From NCBI RefSeq assembly GCF_000204055.1, contig NW_006768766.1, positions 2,071,243 to 2,135,242 on the forward strand: DNA of 64,000 nucleotides, read 5' to 3'. Each line of letters opens with the position of its first letter. Position 1 is the first letter of the stretch. Below the pieces are notes generated by a model that was not told the DNA's origin, searched no databases, and saw only the letters and a program-made list of their open reading frames with translations. This document shows positions 45,427-56,568 of this stretch, piece by piece. Position numbers and translations under genes: made by a program. This DNA comes from Melampsora larici-populina 98AG31 (lineage: Eukaryota > Basidiomycota > Pucciniomycetes > Pucciniales > Melampsoraceae).

Positions 45427-47106
45427 TTAAGACATAAAGAATTTTGTACTGCGTTGAAGCTTGTATGGAACATTTTCGTCAAACCATTTCATTTGGACTC
45501 CTCTACCCTTCAAGAAATCACCCATCGAAGACAGAATCTCATTGACATCAGGTTGCAGTGGAAAATTTTGATGATCCATAGATAAATTGATGACTTCAAG
45601 TTCAGGTAATGTTTTAAGTGAAAGAAAGTTAAAAATCGCTTTAATGTGATCTATGAGTTCATCACTGAAGAATAAATAAAAGTTAATATTACAAAGATTT
45701 TTGCACTCTTTGAAGCAATAGAAAAATTGACATTCAGAATGAGGCCAGATGGTCAAATGAGTTAATTCCGGTAATTCAAATTGATGATGATCTGGATTGA
45801 AGTTTGACAAGTCTTCTTGAGGTTCAAGATATTCCATAAATTTGATTTCCAAGTGAGTCAGGTTAGGAGCCCAAGCACTGATAGACATGGGCATATCTGA
45901 GAGATAAAGCTGGTTACACTCGATAATTGCAAGATCGACTAGTTTAGGTGGACCTTCATGATAACCCCAAGAGCCATCTATGGCATTGACGTCATCCAAC
46001 ACGAGCTCTTTGAGATTTTTTAGTTTAGAGAGACAGATCGCAAGCTTGCCAACCTTTTCCGAGTCTTTATGTGAAACATATGCAAGCTCGAGTGATTCGA
46101 GGAGTGGAAGATGAGCGATAGGTTCGAGGAGGCACTCTGATAGTATGGTTGAGCCGGAAGGACCTCGGATATTGAGATATTCAAGACGACCGAGTTCCGA
46201 AAACAGTGCGTTAAAATTATCAGCCAAATTATGCATTTCTTCTGCGCGAGGAGGGTCACAGCTATCCGGACAATGGAGATACAGCGCGGTGAGATTATCG
46301 CAATAAGAAATGACTTTGACCAAATTTTCAGGACCAAGACCGAATGATTTCCGAAACCTCATGTCGTCCTTACTAACAGGTTCTCGAGACGCACAGACTT
46401 TTAAATTATTGTAATGAATTCTATCAACTTCCCAATAATCCTTATCCTCGTCAATAAATTTGAGTTTATTGATACTAAATGACCGCAGTGAGTAGCGATT
46501 TTTAGTCTTGTCTTTGGCGGCTCGTTTGATAGAGGGTGGTTTTTTCTGTTCACGAAGCCACTCGTATGTCAAGCCTACGTCTAGCGCCTCAACATGACAT
46601 CCGTATCGTGGTAATAACTCATGATTCCAGAAGGACATTGGGGTGGATATATCAGAAGGGAATTGGAGGTACTATAGCGGTGGAGTAAGAAAACGTAGTA
46701 GTTGAGAGGGTCAGATGGGATGATCAGCATTAGATAACAGTGATCTAGGCTGAGTCGCTCCAGTGAACCGAATCCAACTGACCTCCCATATGATAGGCCG
46801 ACAGAGAGAATATACCCTACGATTGACTAGAGAAAATGCTTGACAATCTGACATGATTGGAGAATCAGCATTATGTTGATAGATCCATAAACGCGACATA
46901 TGTCCTGATGAAAGAGTAATTCCCTGTTCGATCTTCTTCTGGTGATTCTTTGCAGGTTTGCTGAAGTCGTCGAGAAGGTATTCTATGATTTCGAGAAGGA
47001 GCTCGTTCGGCAGTCGACAAAGTAAATTTTGGTCAGACTCGGATAGTGCGTCAGATTCTGCTTTGGTTCGAGGAACTCGTTTCTTTCCTTTTCTCAGGTT
47101 CTTCAT
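45427..47106 (-). CDS. F-box/LRR-like protein (locus F7)
   Basis: Exon 1 46783-47106 (108 codons), intron 46672-46782 (111 nt, GTCAGT...TATAG), exon 2 45427-46671; about 522 residues. Exon 1 begins MKNLRKGKKRVPRTK (basic) and carries LCRLPNELLLEIIEYLLDD and SPIMSDCQAFSLVNRRVYSLC. Exon 2 starts YLQFPSDISTPMSFWNHELL. Leucine-rich segments include LPLLESLELAYVSHKD, LKNLKELVLDDVNAID and LTHLEIKFMEYL. An upstream in-frame ATG (47253) would add 49 residues unlike any paralogue, so 47106 was preferred. Intact; presumed SCF substrate receptor. Confidence 0.82.
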
Positions 47107-47241
47107 CTCGATTGATCGTTGCACTCCAAGTTCTGCTTGGTGCTCATAGGCGATGACGCGTGGCTTTGAATGGACATGTACACAACCTGCAATTTGAGAA
47201 TGAATGTTTTTTTTTGAAATGCGCATCATGGTGCAAAACCT

Positions 47242-47295
47242 TAAGCTTAACAAAGCCCTATCTGCGCGGCCGCGCGCCCTCGCAGAGGGGCTCCA
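47242..47295. repeat. Hairpin-family element upstream of F7
   Basis: TAAGCTTAACAAAGCCCT at 47242-47259 followed by a GC-rich palindrome (TGCGCGGCCGCGCG) and GCAGAGGGGCT. Same words as the element upstream of F5; about 140 bp 5' of the F7 ATG. Confidence 0.5.
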
Positions 47296-47463
47296 ATGAC
47301 ATTTTCCTCATGCCGAGACATGCGGATTCAACTTGATTAATGCACCAAGGGACTTTCTTGAAGTGTCTTCCCACAAAGAAAATCATTTCAACTTCGCGCA
47401 CTGCCCCGGTGCCACCAGCTGGGAAGCAGCCGTGGGATCATGCCTTCAAGGAAAAGGAACCCC

Positions 47464-47738
47464 TGTAATGATTTGTAATATTGTAAAGAAATATTCAAAT
47501 CTACTAGGAGATATTATCAAATGTAAAAGAGATGGAATGATTGGAAATGGTTGTTATAGCGAATATGGTTGTTAGGATAAGATGTTACAAACTGTTTATG
47601 TATATATATGTTGTTAGTTTACAATTGTTTTATTCTTTTCTTATCGAATTATTAAAGTAGCTTTATCACTCTTAAAAACTAGAACAAAACTCGTGATAAG
47701 AGCAATGCTCCACGAGACCCTAGACAAGAGCCCTTACA
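47464..47738 (+). repeat. LTR1 of the tandem Ty3 elements
   Basis: 275 bp, TGTAATGATTTG...GCCCTTACA. TATA-like GTATATATATG at 47600-47610. Preceded by ACCCC. Confidence 0.92.
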
Positions 47739-47740
47739 GT

Positions 47741-47757
47741 ATAATTCAATCATTACA
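47741..47757 (+). promoter_or_regulatory. Candidate primer binding site, possibly self-primed
   Basis: No tRNA-like site follows LTR1. ATAATTC at 47741-47747, two bases after the LTR, is complementary to GAATTAT at 47646-47652, about 40 bp after the TATA box, where the RNA should begin. AATCATTACA at 47748-47757 is the exact complement of the first ten bases of the LTR. Confidence 0.35.
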
Positions 47758-48181
47758 AATAATTTTTAGCTATTTTTTGCGTGTTATTTTCTTTTTTTTC
47801 ATAATTTTTCTTACTCTTTTCTCGTGTTTATTTTTCTTATATTCAGATATATCAATTAGAGAGTTAGTTATATTCTTTTATCTGTTAATCATCTTATCCT
47901 GTTTATATGTGTCTCCGTGGAGGATTTTCCGTATATACTTGTTATTACTTTTAGATATAGGGTATCCCCTTTTCGTTTGGACTTGTTATTACGTCATTAT
48001 ATTATATATGTGTATAGAATGGTTATTTTGTTTGTTTATATTTTTTGTTTCTTTATCTTTCTGTCATATCGACTTATCTCTTTAAAGAAATTGGTGTTCT
48101 TCTCAACTTACCTCTCAAATCTTAAAAATTCTTCAACATCTATTTCAATACTTGTCAATTTTTCTTTTAACACTCTTAATC

Positions 48182-50548
48182 ATGTCTGCTTCTGATGCAT
48201 CGCCACAATCTCAAGCTTATCAGCTTTCTTCAACTGAACAACAATTCGTTAATCGTTATCTGGAACCACGTTTGGATGCTTTTAATAAGTCGGTTACGAA
48301 GGTCTTTGATGAACGAAATGCAAGTGCTTCAGATGCGGTGGTAACTTTAGTTAATGATGCTATCATTAGAGCAAAAAATGATGTGATGATGGCTTTACGT
48401 GCGGAGTTCAGTAATAAAATTTCTGTTGATCACTTTGATGCAAAACTTAAAGAAGGTTTGGATTCGACTTTTGCCACGGTGAAACGTGATGTTCTCAATG
48501 TTTTGGACGAAGAATTAATCTCTGTCAGGCATTCTTCGACTTTAGTTCGGTCTGCGGAACCTCCTGCTTTACCGGATCTCGTTTTTAGTGGAGATGCTCG
48601 AAAGGTTCCAGGTTTTATCACTACAATTCGAGATACTCTCTTTTCATCTTCTTCTTGTTTTGCGAATGAGGATCGAAAAATCACCTGGGTGGCTTGTCAT
48701 TTTCCATTAGCTTCGGCTCCTCATGATTGGTGGTTAAGTTTGCTAAGACAGAATGATCGCGAAAATGGTATTTCGGACTCATCAGCATTTTCGGTCACAC
48801 CAACTCCTTTCACGATAGAACCTCTTACCTCTTTAGCTTCGTTTTTCAAAGAATTTTTAGATAAGTTCGGCGATAAGTTTGCTGAAGAAAGGTTGTTTTT
48901 GGATCTTCAAAATTTCAAGCAAGGAAAACTCCCTGTTGGACAATTTATTTCTCGATTTAATTCTATGGCTTTCCAGCTTCAACTTTCCAATGTGGTGTTA
49001 AAAAATTTATTTACTGGAGGTCTTCGTCCAGATGTTAAGGATTGAGCGCTTAAACATCCTGATTGGTTTAAGTGTAAGACTGTGGAGGAAAGGCAAGCGG
49101 TGGCAACAATGGCTTCAGAACAAATAATGCATGTGGTTGCGAATAGTTCATCTTTGCCAGTTCAACGTTCCTTTTCATCTCCGCCTATTGTCCCGATTCC
49201 CCGTGATCCAAACGCTATGGAAGTCGACGTTAACGCTATCAATGCTCGCCCAACTTTTCCGCCCTTGCCGAATGGAATTTTGTTTCAATTTTTTGTCAAA
49301 TTCTGTCATGCACGAAAGATGTGCCATAAATGTTTAAAGCCGTATGACTCTACTCATTGAACTCCGGATGGTAAGAGTTTGTGTCCTAACGCTCCTCCAA
49401 AGACGACTCAAGAAATCAAAACTTTTATGAACTTTCATCAATCTCGAGGACCTTCTTCAGTTTCAGCTGTGTCAGCTTTACCTCAACATATGCAACGTGC
49501 AAATAATCATCGTCAACCTCATGTTTCAGCTCCTCCTAGATCTTTTCAAGATGTGTCTGCTGGCTTTGCTCAAGTCCCGGTTCAGCCTTATCAGCTACCA
49601 CCTCATATGTACAATTTATCTCCGACTCAATACACTTTGCCCTCAGTACAAGGTCCAGTGCCTCTCCAACATCCTGGGTTTCCGCAAGCGATGGGTGTTC
49701 CAGCAGCGGTAGCAACTCAAGATCCGGTTCAGCAAGTAGCGGCCTTGTTCTCAGAATATCAAAATATCGATCAATTGACTTATTATGACAACTTACAAAC
49801 TGACTCACTTGATGCTCGTCCTATGTTTGATCCGACGGGTGATGGTATTTCGGACGAACCAACTATTTCATCTATTTCAGCTATTCATTTCAAGAACTCA
49901 TCCACGATGGATCATCGTCTTATTTTATCAGTTGATCTTATTGTTAACGGTGTGGTTTTTCCGGCCAAAGCTTTGGTGGACTCGGGAGCTTCTGGCAGTT
50001 TTGTGGACAAAGCTTTTGTTCGAAAACATGATCTTTCTCTTTCGCTTCGACCTTTTCCTTTGAAGTGTGTTACTTTTGACGGTTCTGAAGGAAAGGATGG
50101 TTTGGTGACGCATTCTTGGAAAGGCGTTTTGTCAATTTCGGATGTCACAGGTTCTTTATTTAAATCATCAATTTCATTAGACGTTACTAGTTTAAGTGGT
50201 TATGATCTAATCTTGGGGATGGACTGGTTGCGTTCTCATGACGGTTGGGTTGGGGGTTGTGGTCCCTCTTTACGTTTGGACTCACCGATTAATCACAGTT
50301 TTTCTAAGATAACTGGTGAATATTCGTCTTTTGCATCATTATCAAATCTATCTTCTTCAGCATTTTCATCCTCTCTCATCACTCCCTCTTTATCTTCTTC
50401 GATATTGTCATCTCCTCTCATCGCTCCCTCTTCAATTTCTTGGGAAAAATCAATTCCTTTGGAGTTTAGAAGGTTTGCTGATGTGTTTAATTCGCAGGGT
50501 CCTACAACTTTACCTCCTCATCGACCAGCTTTTGATCTGGAAATTTGA
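48182..50548 (+). pseudogene. Gag-protease of Ty3 copy 1, three in-frame TGA codons
   Basis: One continuous frame from ATG 48182 (MSASDASPQSQAYQ) interrupted by TGA at 49043-49045, 49358-49360 and 50546-50548. Gag part: coiled region, then PPALPDLVFSGDARKVPGFI and SLASFFKEFLDKFGDKFAEERLF (retrotransposon Gag core), and a zinc-knuckle-like CHKCLKPYDSTH. Protease: ALVDSGASGSFVD with the active DSG, and LILGMDWL. The same three stops are present in copy 2. If each TGA was CGA, Arg would be restored at each place. The frame then shifts by +1 before RT. Confidence 0.85.
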
Positions 50549-50600
50549 TTAAAGGAGGGCGCTGTGCCAACTTATGGTGGTTCCTATTTACTTTTGAAGG

Positions 50601-53416
50601 ATGAAGGATTGGATCGATACTCAATTAGCAAAAGGCAATATTCGACATTCCTCATCTCCGGCTGCTTCTCCAATTTTTTTCGTTAAGGTTCCTGGGAAGA
50701 AAAACCGACCTTGTGTAGATTATAGATCTTTAAATTCAATGACTATCCGTGACTCATTTCCTATTCCTTTGTTAGGAGATTTATTAACTAAGGTTTCTGG
50801 CTGTAGATATTTTACTAAATTAGATTTAAAATCCGCTTTCAATTTTATTCGTGTTAGGGAAGGGGATGAGTGGAAGACTGCTTTTAGAACCCCCTGGGGT
50901 TTGTTTGAATGTCTAGTAATGCCTTTTGGATTAGCCAATGGCCCTGCTTGTTTTCAACGTTTCATTCAATCTGTCTTATCTGAATTTTTAGGTATTTCAT
51001 GCTTTGTGTATATTGATGATATTTTAATTTTTTCCAAGACTCGTCAAGAACACCAGATACATGTAGAGCAAGTTTTACTCAAATTGCAACAGAATGAATT
51101 ACGTGTATCTCAGGACAAGTGTCTCTTTTATCAATCTGAAGTTACCTTTTTAGGTTTTGTTATCTCTAGCACTGGACTGAGAATGGACCCTAATAAGTTG
51201 AAACCATTGCTGACTGGCCTTATCCCGTGAATTCGAAACAGCTTTACAGATTTTTAGGTTTTACCAATTTTTATCGTCGTTTTATTCATCAATTTTCAGA
51301 CATTTCTTCTCCACTTACAGCTTTGACTCAAAAGACTGCTGACGTAGTGACTGGTTTAGCAAATCCTGAGTGTTTTTATGCTTTCAAAAATCTTCTACAT
51401 GCTTTTACGGTTGCTCCTCTTCTTTCCCATTTTGACTTTGAGAAACCCAGGTCATTACAAGTTGATTGTTCAGGTTTTGCAATGGCTGCAATACTCTCTC
51501 AGCCGGATAAGGATGGTAATCTTTTACCTGTATCTTTTTTTTCTCGTAAATTGACTCCAGCTGAAAGAAATTGGCAGGTACATGATCAGGAATTAGGCAT
51601 TATTGTTGAAGCCTTTGAAGAATGGCGAGCCTGGTTAACTGGTACTCCTACTCCAGTAACCGTATTTTCTGATCACGCCAATCTTTGTTATTTCATGACC
51701 TCTCAAAAGTTAACTCCTAGGCAGGCGCGTTGGGCTTCTTATCTCAGTTCTTTTCATTTTCAAATTCTTCATACTCCAGGAAAAATTAATCCTGCAGATC
51801 CATTATCAAGACGTCCTGATTACGAGGTTATATCCAATGAATCAAATAGGATGACTCTTTTGAAGCCATATATGGTAAAAGATGGTGTTTCAGTATGTTC
51901 TATTGATACCACTTTTATCATTCCTTCTGCTGCGACTCGACAACTTCTCATTGATTCATATAAGGAATATGACAATGTTGATGGATCTAAGCCTCCGCCT
52001 CCATTTTTTACTTTTCAAGGAGGTTTGTGGTGGTTCCGTGATCGGTTATTTGTTCCGCCAACACTTCGTCAGCAAATTCTTTCAGCTTTTCATGACTCTA
52101 CTTCCATGGGGCACCCGGGCCTTGCACATATGTTGAGTGCAGTGACTAGGACCTTTGCTTGGAAAACTGTTCGTAAAGATATTATTGATTTTGTCCGAAG
52201 CTGCGATTCATGTCAGAGAACAAAACGCTCTACTCAGAATCAAGTAGGAAGATTAATCCCGTCTGCGATACCGGATTGGCCTTGGAGCACGATAGGTATC
52301 GATTTTATTGTTAAGTTACCTATATCATCCGGTTGCGATTCCATTTTAGTAATCACAGACCATTTTTCAAAAGGTGCTCACTTCATCCCTTGTCGGGAAT
52401 CAATGAGCGCTCCCCAATTAGCATCTCTTTTTATATCTCAATTTTTTCGATATCATGGGTTTCCTGATAAAATTGTTTCAGATCGAGGTTCGACTTTTGT
52501 TTTGGCCTTCTGGATTTCTGTTCAAAGACAGCTACGTATACATCCTGCTCCCTCTACTGCTTTCCACCCACAGACAAATGGACAAACAGAGAGGACGAAT
52601 CAGGTTTTAGAGTCATATTTAAGACATTTTATTGGATATCGACAAGATGATTGGGTTGAACTATTACCCATGGCCGAGTTTTGTTTTAACAATTCAACTT
52701 CTTCCTCTACCAATCTTACTCCATTTTTTTCTTGGCAAGGTTTTCACCCTAGAGCCAATAGTTTCACCGAATTCTCAAGGGTTCCACATGCTGATAAATT
52801 TGTGGAACACTTAGAAGCAACTCAATTGAACCTTTTGTTATCTTTGAAGCATGCGAAGCAGGCTCAAGCAGATCAGTACAACAAACACAGTCGAGAAGCT
52901 CCAGTTTATTCGCCTGGGGAATTAGTCTGGTTGTCACGACAAAATATAACCACGGCTAGGCCTTCATCGAAATTAGATTATCGTCGTATTGGACCATTTC
53001 CTGTAGTACAAATGATTGGAAGAAATGTGGTTAAATTAAATTTGGGCAGTACCTATTCAAGACTTCATCCCGTTTTTAATACCTCTCTCATCTCACCATA
53101 TATATCTCCTTCTGTAGGAGGTCGTGTCACCCCGGAAAGACGTATAGAAGGACAAGTGGCACCTACTCATGATTGGAGGCATGTTTCAGCAGTTTTGGAT
53201 TATCGAAAGAAAGGCAAAGCAGCTCCCAAATATTTGTTAAGGTGGTTAGGAAGGCCGATTTCAGATGATACTTGGGTTTCCTTAACAGACATCTCGTCTG
53301 ATTTAGATTTATTTCTTTTAAATTTTCACGCCAAATATCCACAATTTCCATGTCCTTCAAAACTTTTAGATAATCGTTATGCGATGGGATATCAAGCAGC
53401 GTTGGGAAATCTTTAG
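50601..53416 (+). pseudogene. RT-RNase H-integrase-chromodomain of Ty3 copy 1, frameshifted
   Basis: Two open pieces, 50601-51230 and 51227-53416. They correspond to the single 938-codon frame of copy 2 and are broken by loss of one A at 51201-51203. The first part has the RT core with CFVYIDDILIFSK. The second has RNase H, integrase and chromodomain. Otherwise nearly identical to copy 2. Confidence 0.9.
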
Positions 53417-53435
53417 GGTAGACGAAAATCATTAT

Positions 53436-53709
53436 TGTAATGATTTGTAATATGTAAAGAAATATTCAAATCTACTAGGAGATATTATCAAATGTAAAAG
53501 AGATGGAATGATTGGAAATGGTTGTTATAGCGAATATGGTTGTTAGGATAAGATGTTACAAACTGTTTATGTATATATATGTTGTTAGTTTACAATTGTT
53601 TTATTCTTTTCTTATCGAATTATTAAAGTAGCTTTATCACTCTTAAAAACTAGAACAAAACTCGTGATAAGAGCAATGCTCCACGAGACCCTAGACAAGA
53701 GCCCTTACA
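53436..53709 (+). repeat. LTR2 (shared middle LTR)
   Basis: 274 bp, identical to LTR1 except for one missing T (AATATGTAAAG instead of AATATTGTAAAG). It serves as 3' LTR of copy 1 and 5' LTR of copy 2. Confidence 0.92.
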
Positions 53710-53986
53710 GTATAATTCAATCATTACAAATAATTTTTAGCTATTTTTTGCGTGTTATTTTCTTTTTTTTCATAATTTTTCTTACTCTTTTCTCGTGTTT
53801 ATTTTTCTTATATTCAGATATATCAATTAGAGAGTTAGTTATATTCTTTTATCTGTTAATCATCTTATCCTGTTTATATGTGTCTCCGTGGAGGATTTTC
53901 CGTATATACTTGTTATTACTTTTAGATATAGGGTATCCCCTTTTCGTTTGGACTTGTTATTACGTCATTATATTATATATGTGTAT

Positions 53987-54211
53987 NNNNNNNNNNNNNN
54001 NNNNNNNNNNNNNNNNNNNNNNNNNNNNNNNNNNNNNNNNNNNNNNNNNNNNNNNNNNNNNNNNNNNNNNNNNNNNNNNNNNNNNNNNNNNNNNNNNNNN
54101 NNNNNNNNNNNNNNNNNNNNNNNNNNNNNNNNNNNNNNNNNNNNNNNNNNNNNNNNNNNNNNNNNNNNNNNNNNNNNNNNNNNNNNNNNNNNNNNNNNNN
54201 NNNNNNNNNNN
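53987..54211. other. Assembly gap (225 N)
   Basis: Covers exactly the stretch corresponding to 48016-48240 of copy 1, including the gag start codon. A 1-nt difference (GGAACCCG versus GGAACCACG) lies 25 bp after the gap. Confidence 0.99.
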
Positions 54212-56516
54212 ACAATTCGTTAATCGTTATCTGGAACCCGTTTGGATGCTTTTAATAAGTCGGTTACAAAGGTCTTTGATGAAAGAAATGCAAGTGCTTC
54301 AGATGCGGTGGTAACTTTAGTTAATGATGCTATCATTAGAGCAAAAAATGATGTGATGATGGCTTTACGTGCGGAGTTCAGTAATAAAATTTCTGTTGAT
54401 CACTTTGATGCGAAACTTAAAGAAGGTTTGGATTCGACTTTTGCCACGGTGAAACGTGATGTTCTCAATGTTTTGGACGAAGAATTAATCTCTGTCAGGC
54501 ATTCTTCGACTTTAGTTCGGTCTGCGGAACCTCCTGCTTTACCGGATCTTGTTTTTAGTGGAGATGCTCGAAAGGTTCCAGGTTTTATCACTACAATTCG
54601 AGATACTCTCTTTTCATCTTCTTCTTGTTTTGCGAATGAGGATCAAAAAATCACCTGGGTGGCTCGTCATTTTCCATTAGCTTCGGCTCCTCATGATTGG
54701 TGGTTAAGTTTGCTAAGACAGAATGATCGCGAAAATGGTATTTCGGACTCATCAGCATTTTTGGTCACACCAACTCCTTTCACGATAGAACCTCTTACCT
54801 CTTTAGCTTCGTTTTTCAAAGAATTTTTAGATAAGTTTGGCAATAAGTTTGCTGAAGAAAGGTTGTTTTTGGATCTTCAAAATTTCAAGCAAGGAAAACT
54901 CCCTGTTGGACAATTTATTTCTCGATTTAATTCTATGGCTTTCAGCTTCACTTTCCAATGTGGTGTTAAAAAATTTATTTACTGGAGGTCTTCGTCCAGA
55001 TGTTAAGGATTGAGCGCTTAAACATCCTGATTGGTTTAAGTGTAAGACTGTGGAGGAAAGGCAAGCGGTGGCAACAATGGCTTCAGAACAAATAATGCAT
55101 GTGGTTGCGAATAGTTCATCTTTGCCAGTTCAACGTTCCTTTTCATCTCCGCCTATTGTCCCGATTCCCCGTGATCCAAACGCTATGGAAGTCGACGTTA
55201 ACGCTATCAATGCTCGCCCAACTTTTCCGCCCTTGCCGAATGGAATTTTGTTTCAATTTTTTGTCAAATTCTGTCATGCACGAAAGATGTGCCATAAATG
55301 TTTAAAGCCGTATGACTCTACTCATTGAACTCCGGATGGTAAGAGTTTGTGTCCTAACGCTCCTCCAAAGACGACTCAAGAAATCAAAACTTTTATGAAC
55401 TTTCATCAATCTCGAGGACCTTCTTCAGTTTCAGCTGTGTCAGCTTTACCTCAACATATGCAACGTGCAAATAATCATCGTCAACCTCATGTTTCAGCTC
55501 CTCCTAGATCTTTTCAAGATGTGTCTGCTGGCTTTGCTCAAGTCCCGGTTCAGCCTTATCAGCTACCACCTCATATGTACAATTTATCTCCGACTCAATA
55601 CACTTTGCCCTCAGTACAAGGTCCAGTGCCTCTCCAACATCCTGGGTTTCCGCAAGCGATGGGTGTTCCAGCAGCGGTAGCAACTCAAGATCCGGTTCAG
55701 CAAGTAGCGGCCTTGTTCTCAGAATATCAAAATATCGATCAATTGACTTATTATGACAACTTACAAACTGACTCACTTGATGCTCGTCCTATGTTTGATC
55801 CGACGGGTGATGGTATTTCGGACGAACCAACTATTTCATCTATTTCAGCTATTCATTTCAAGAACTCATCCACGATGGATCATCGTCTTATTTTATCAGT
55901 TGATCTTATTGTTAACGGTGTGGTTTTTCCGGCCAAAGCTTTGGTGGACTCGGGAGCTTCTGGCAGTTTTGTGGACAAAGCTTTTGTTCGAAAACATGAT
56001 CTTTCTCTTTCGCTTCGACCTTTTCCTTTGAAGTGTGTTACTTTTGACGGTTCTGAAGGAAAGGATGGTTTGGTGACGCATTCTTGGAAAGGCGTTTTGT
56101 CAATTTCGGATGTCACAGGTTCTTTATTTAAATCATCAATTTCATTAGACGTTACTAGTTTAAGTGGTTATGATCTAATCTTGGGGATGGACTGGTTGCG
56201 TTCTCATGACGGTTGGGTTGGGGGTTGTGGTCCCTCTTTACGTTTGGACTCACCGATTAATCACAGTTTTTCTAAGATAACTGGTGAATATTCGTCTTTT
56301 GCATCATTATCAAATCTATCTTCTTCAGCATTTTCATCCTCTCTCATCACTCCCTCTTTATCTTCTTCGATATTGTCATCTCCTCTCATCGCTCCCTCTT
56401 CAATTTCTTGGGAAAAATCAATTCCTTTGGAGTTTAGAAGGTTTGCTGATGTGTTTAATTCGCAGGGTCCTACAACTTTACCTCCTCATCGACCAGCTTT
56501 TGATCTGGAAATTTGA
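54212..56516 (+). pseudogene. Gag-protease of Ty3 copy 2 (start hidden in gap)
   Basis: Same gene as in copy 1. The three TGA codons are conserved (55011-55013, 55326-55328, 56514-56516). It has extra indels near 54237 and 54943-54951 that shift the Gag frame (AFSFTFQCGVKKF instead of AFQLQLSNVVLKN). Protease DSGA motif intact. Confidence 0.85.
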
Positions 56517-56568
56517 TTAAAGGAGGGCGCTGTGCCAACTTATGGTGGTTCCTATTTACTTTTGAAGG

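Larger units (their letters stand above)
47464..53709 (+). mobile_element. Ty3/gypsy chromovirus, copy 1
   Basis: LTR1 47464-47738, gag-protease 48182-50548, RT-RNase H-integrase-chromodomain 50601-53416, LTR2 53436-53709. It is in tandem with copy 2, with LTR2 shared. The outer target duplication ACCCC lies at 47459-47463 and 59680-59684. Copy 1 has lost one A in a run at 51201-51203 (four in copy 2), shifting the pol frame. Confidence 0.92.

Noticed and set aside
48430..48684. Antisense ORFs inside the Ty3 gag and their duplicates in copy 2
   Set aside because: Identical positions in both copies follow from duplication, not from selection; no motif.
53664..54314. ORF running through the N gap
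   Set aside because: Unknown residues make the frame meaningless.
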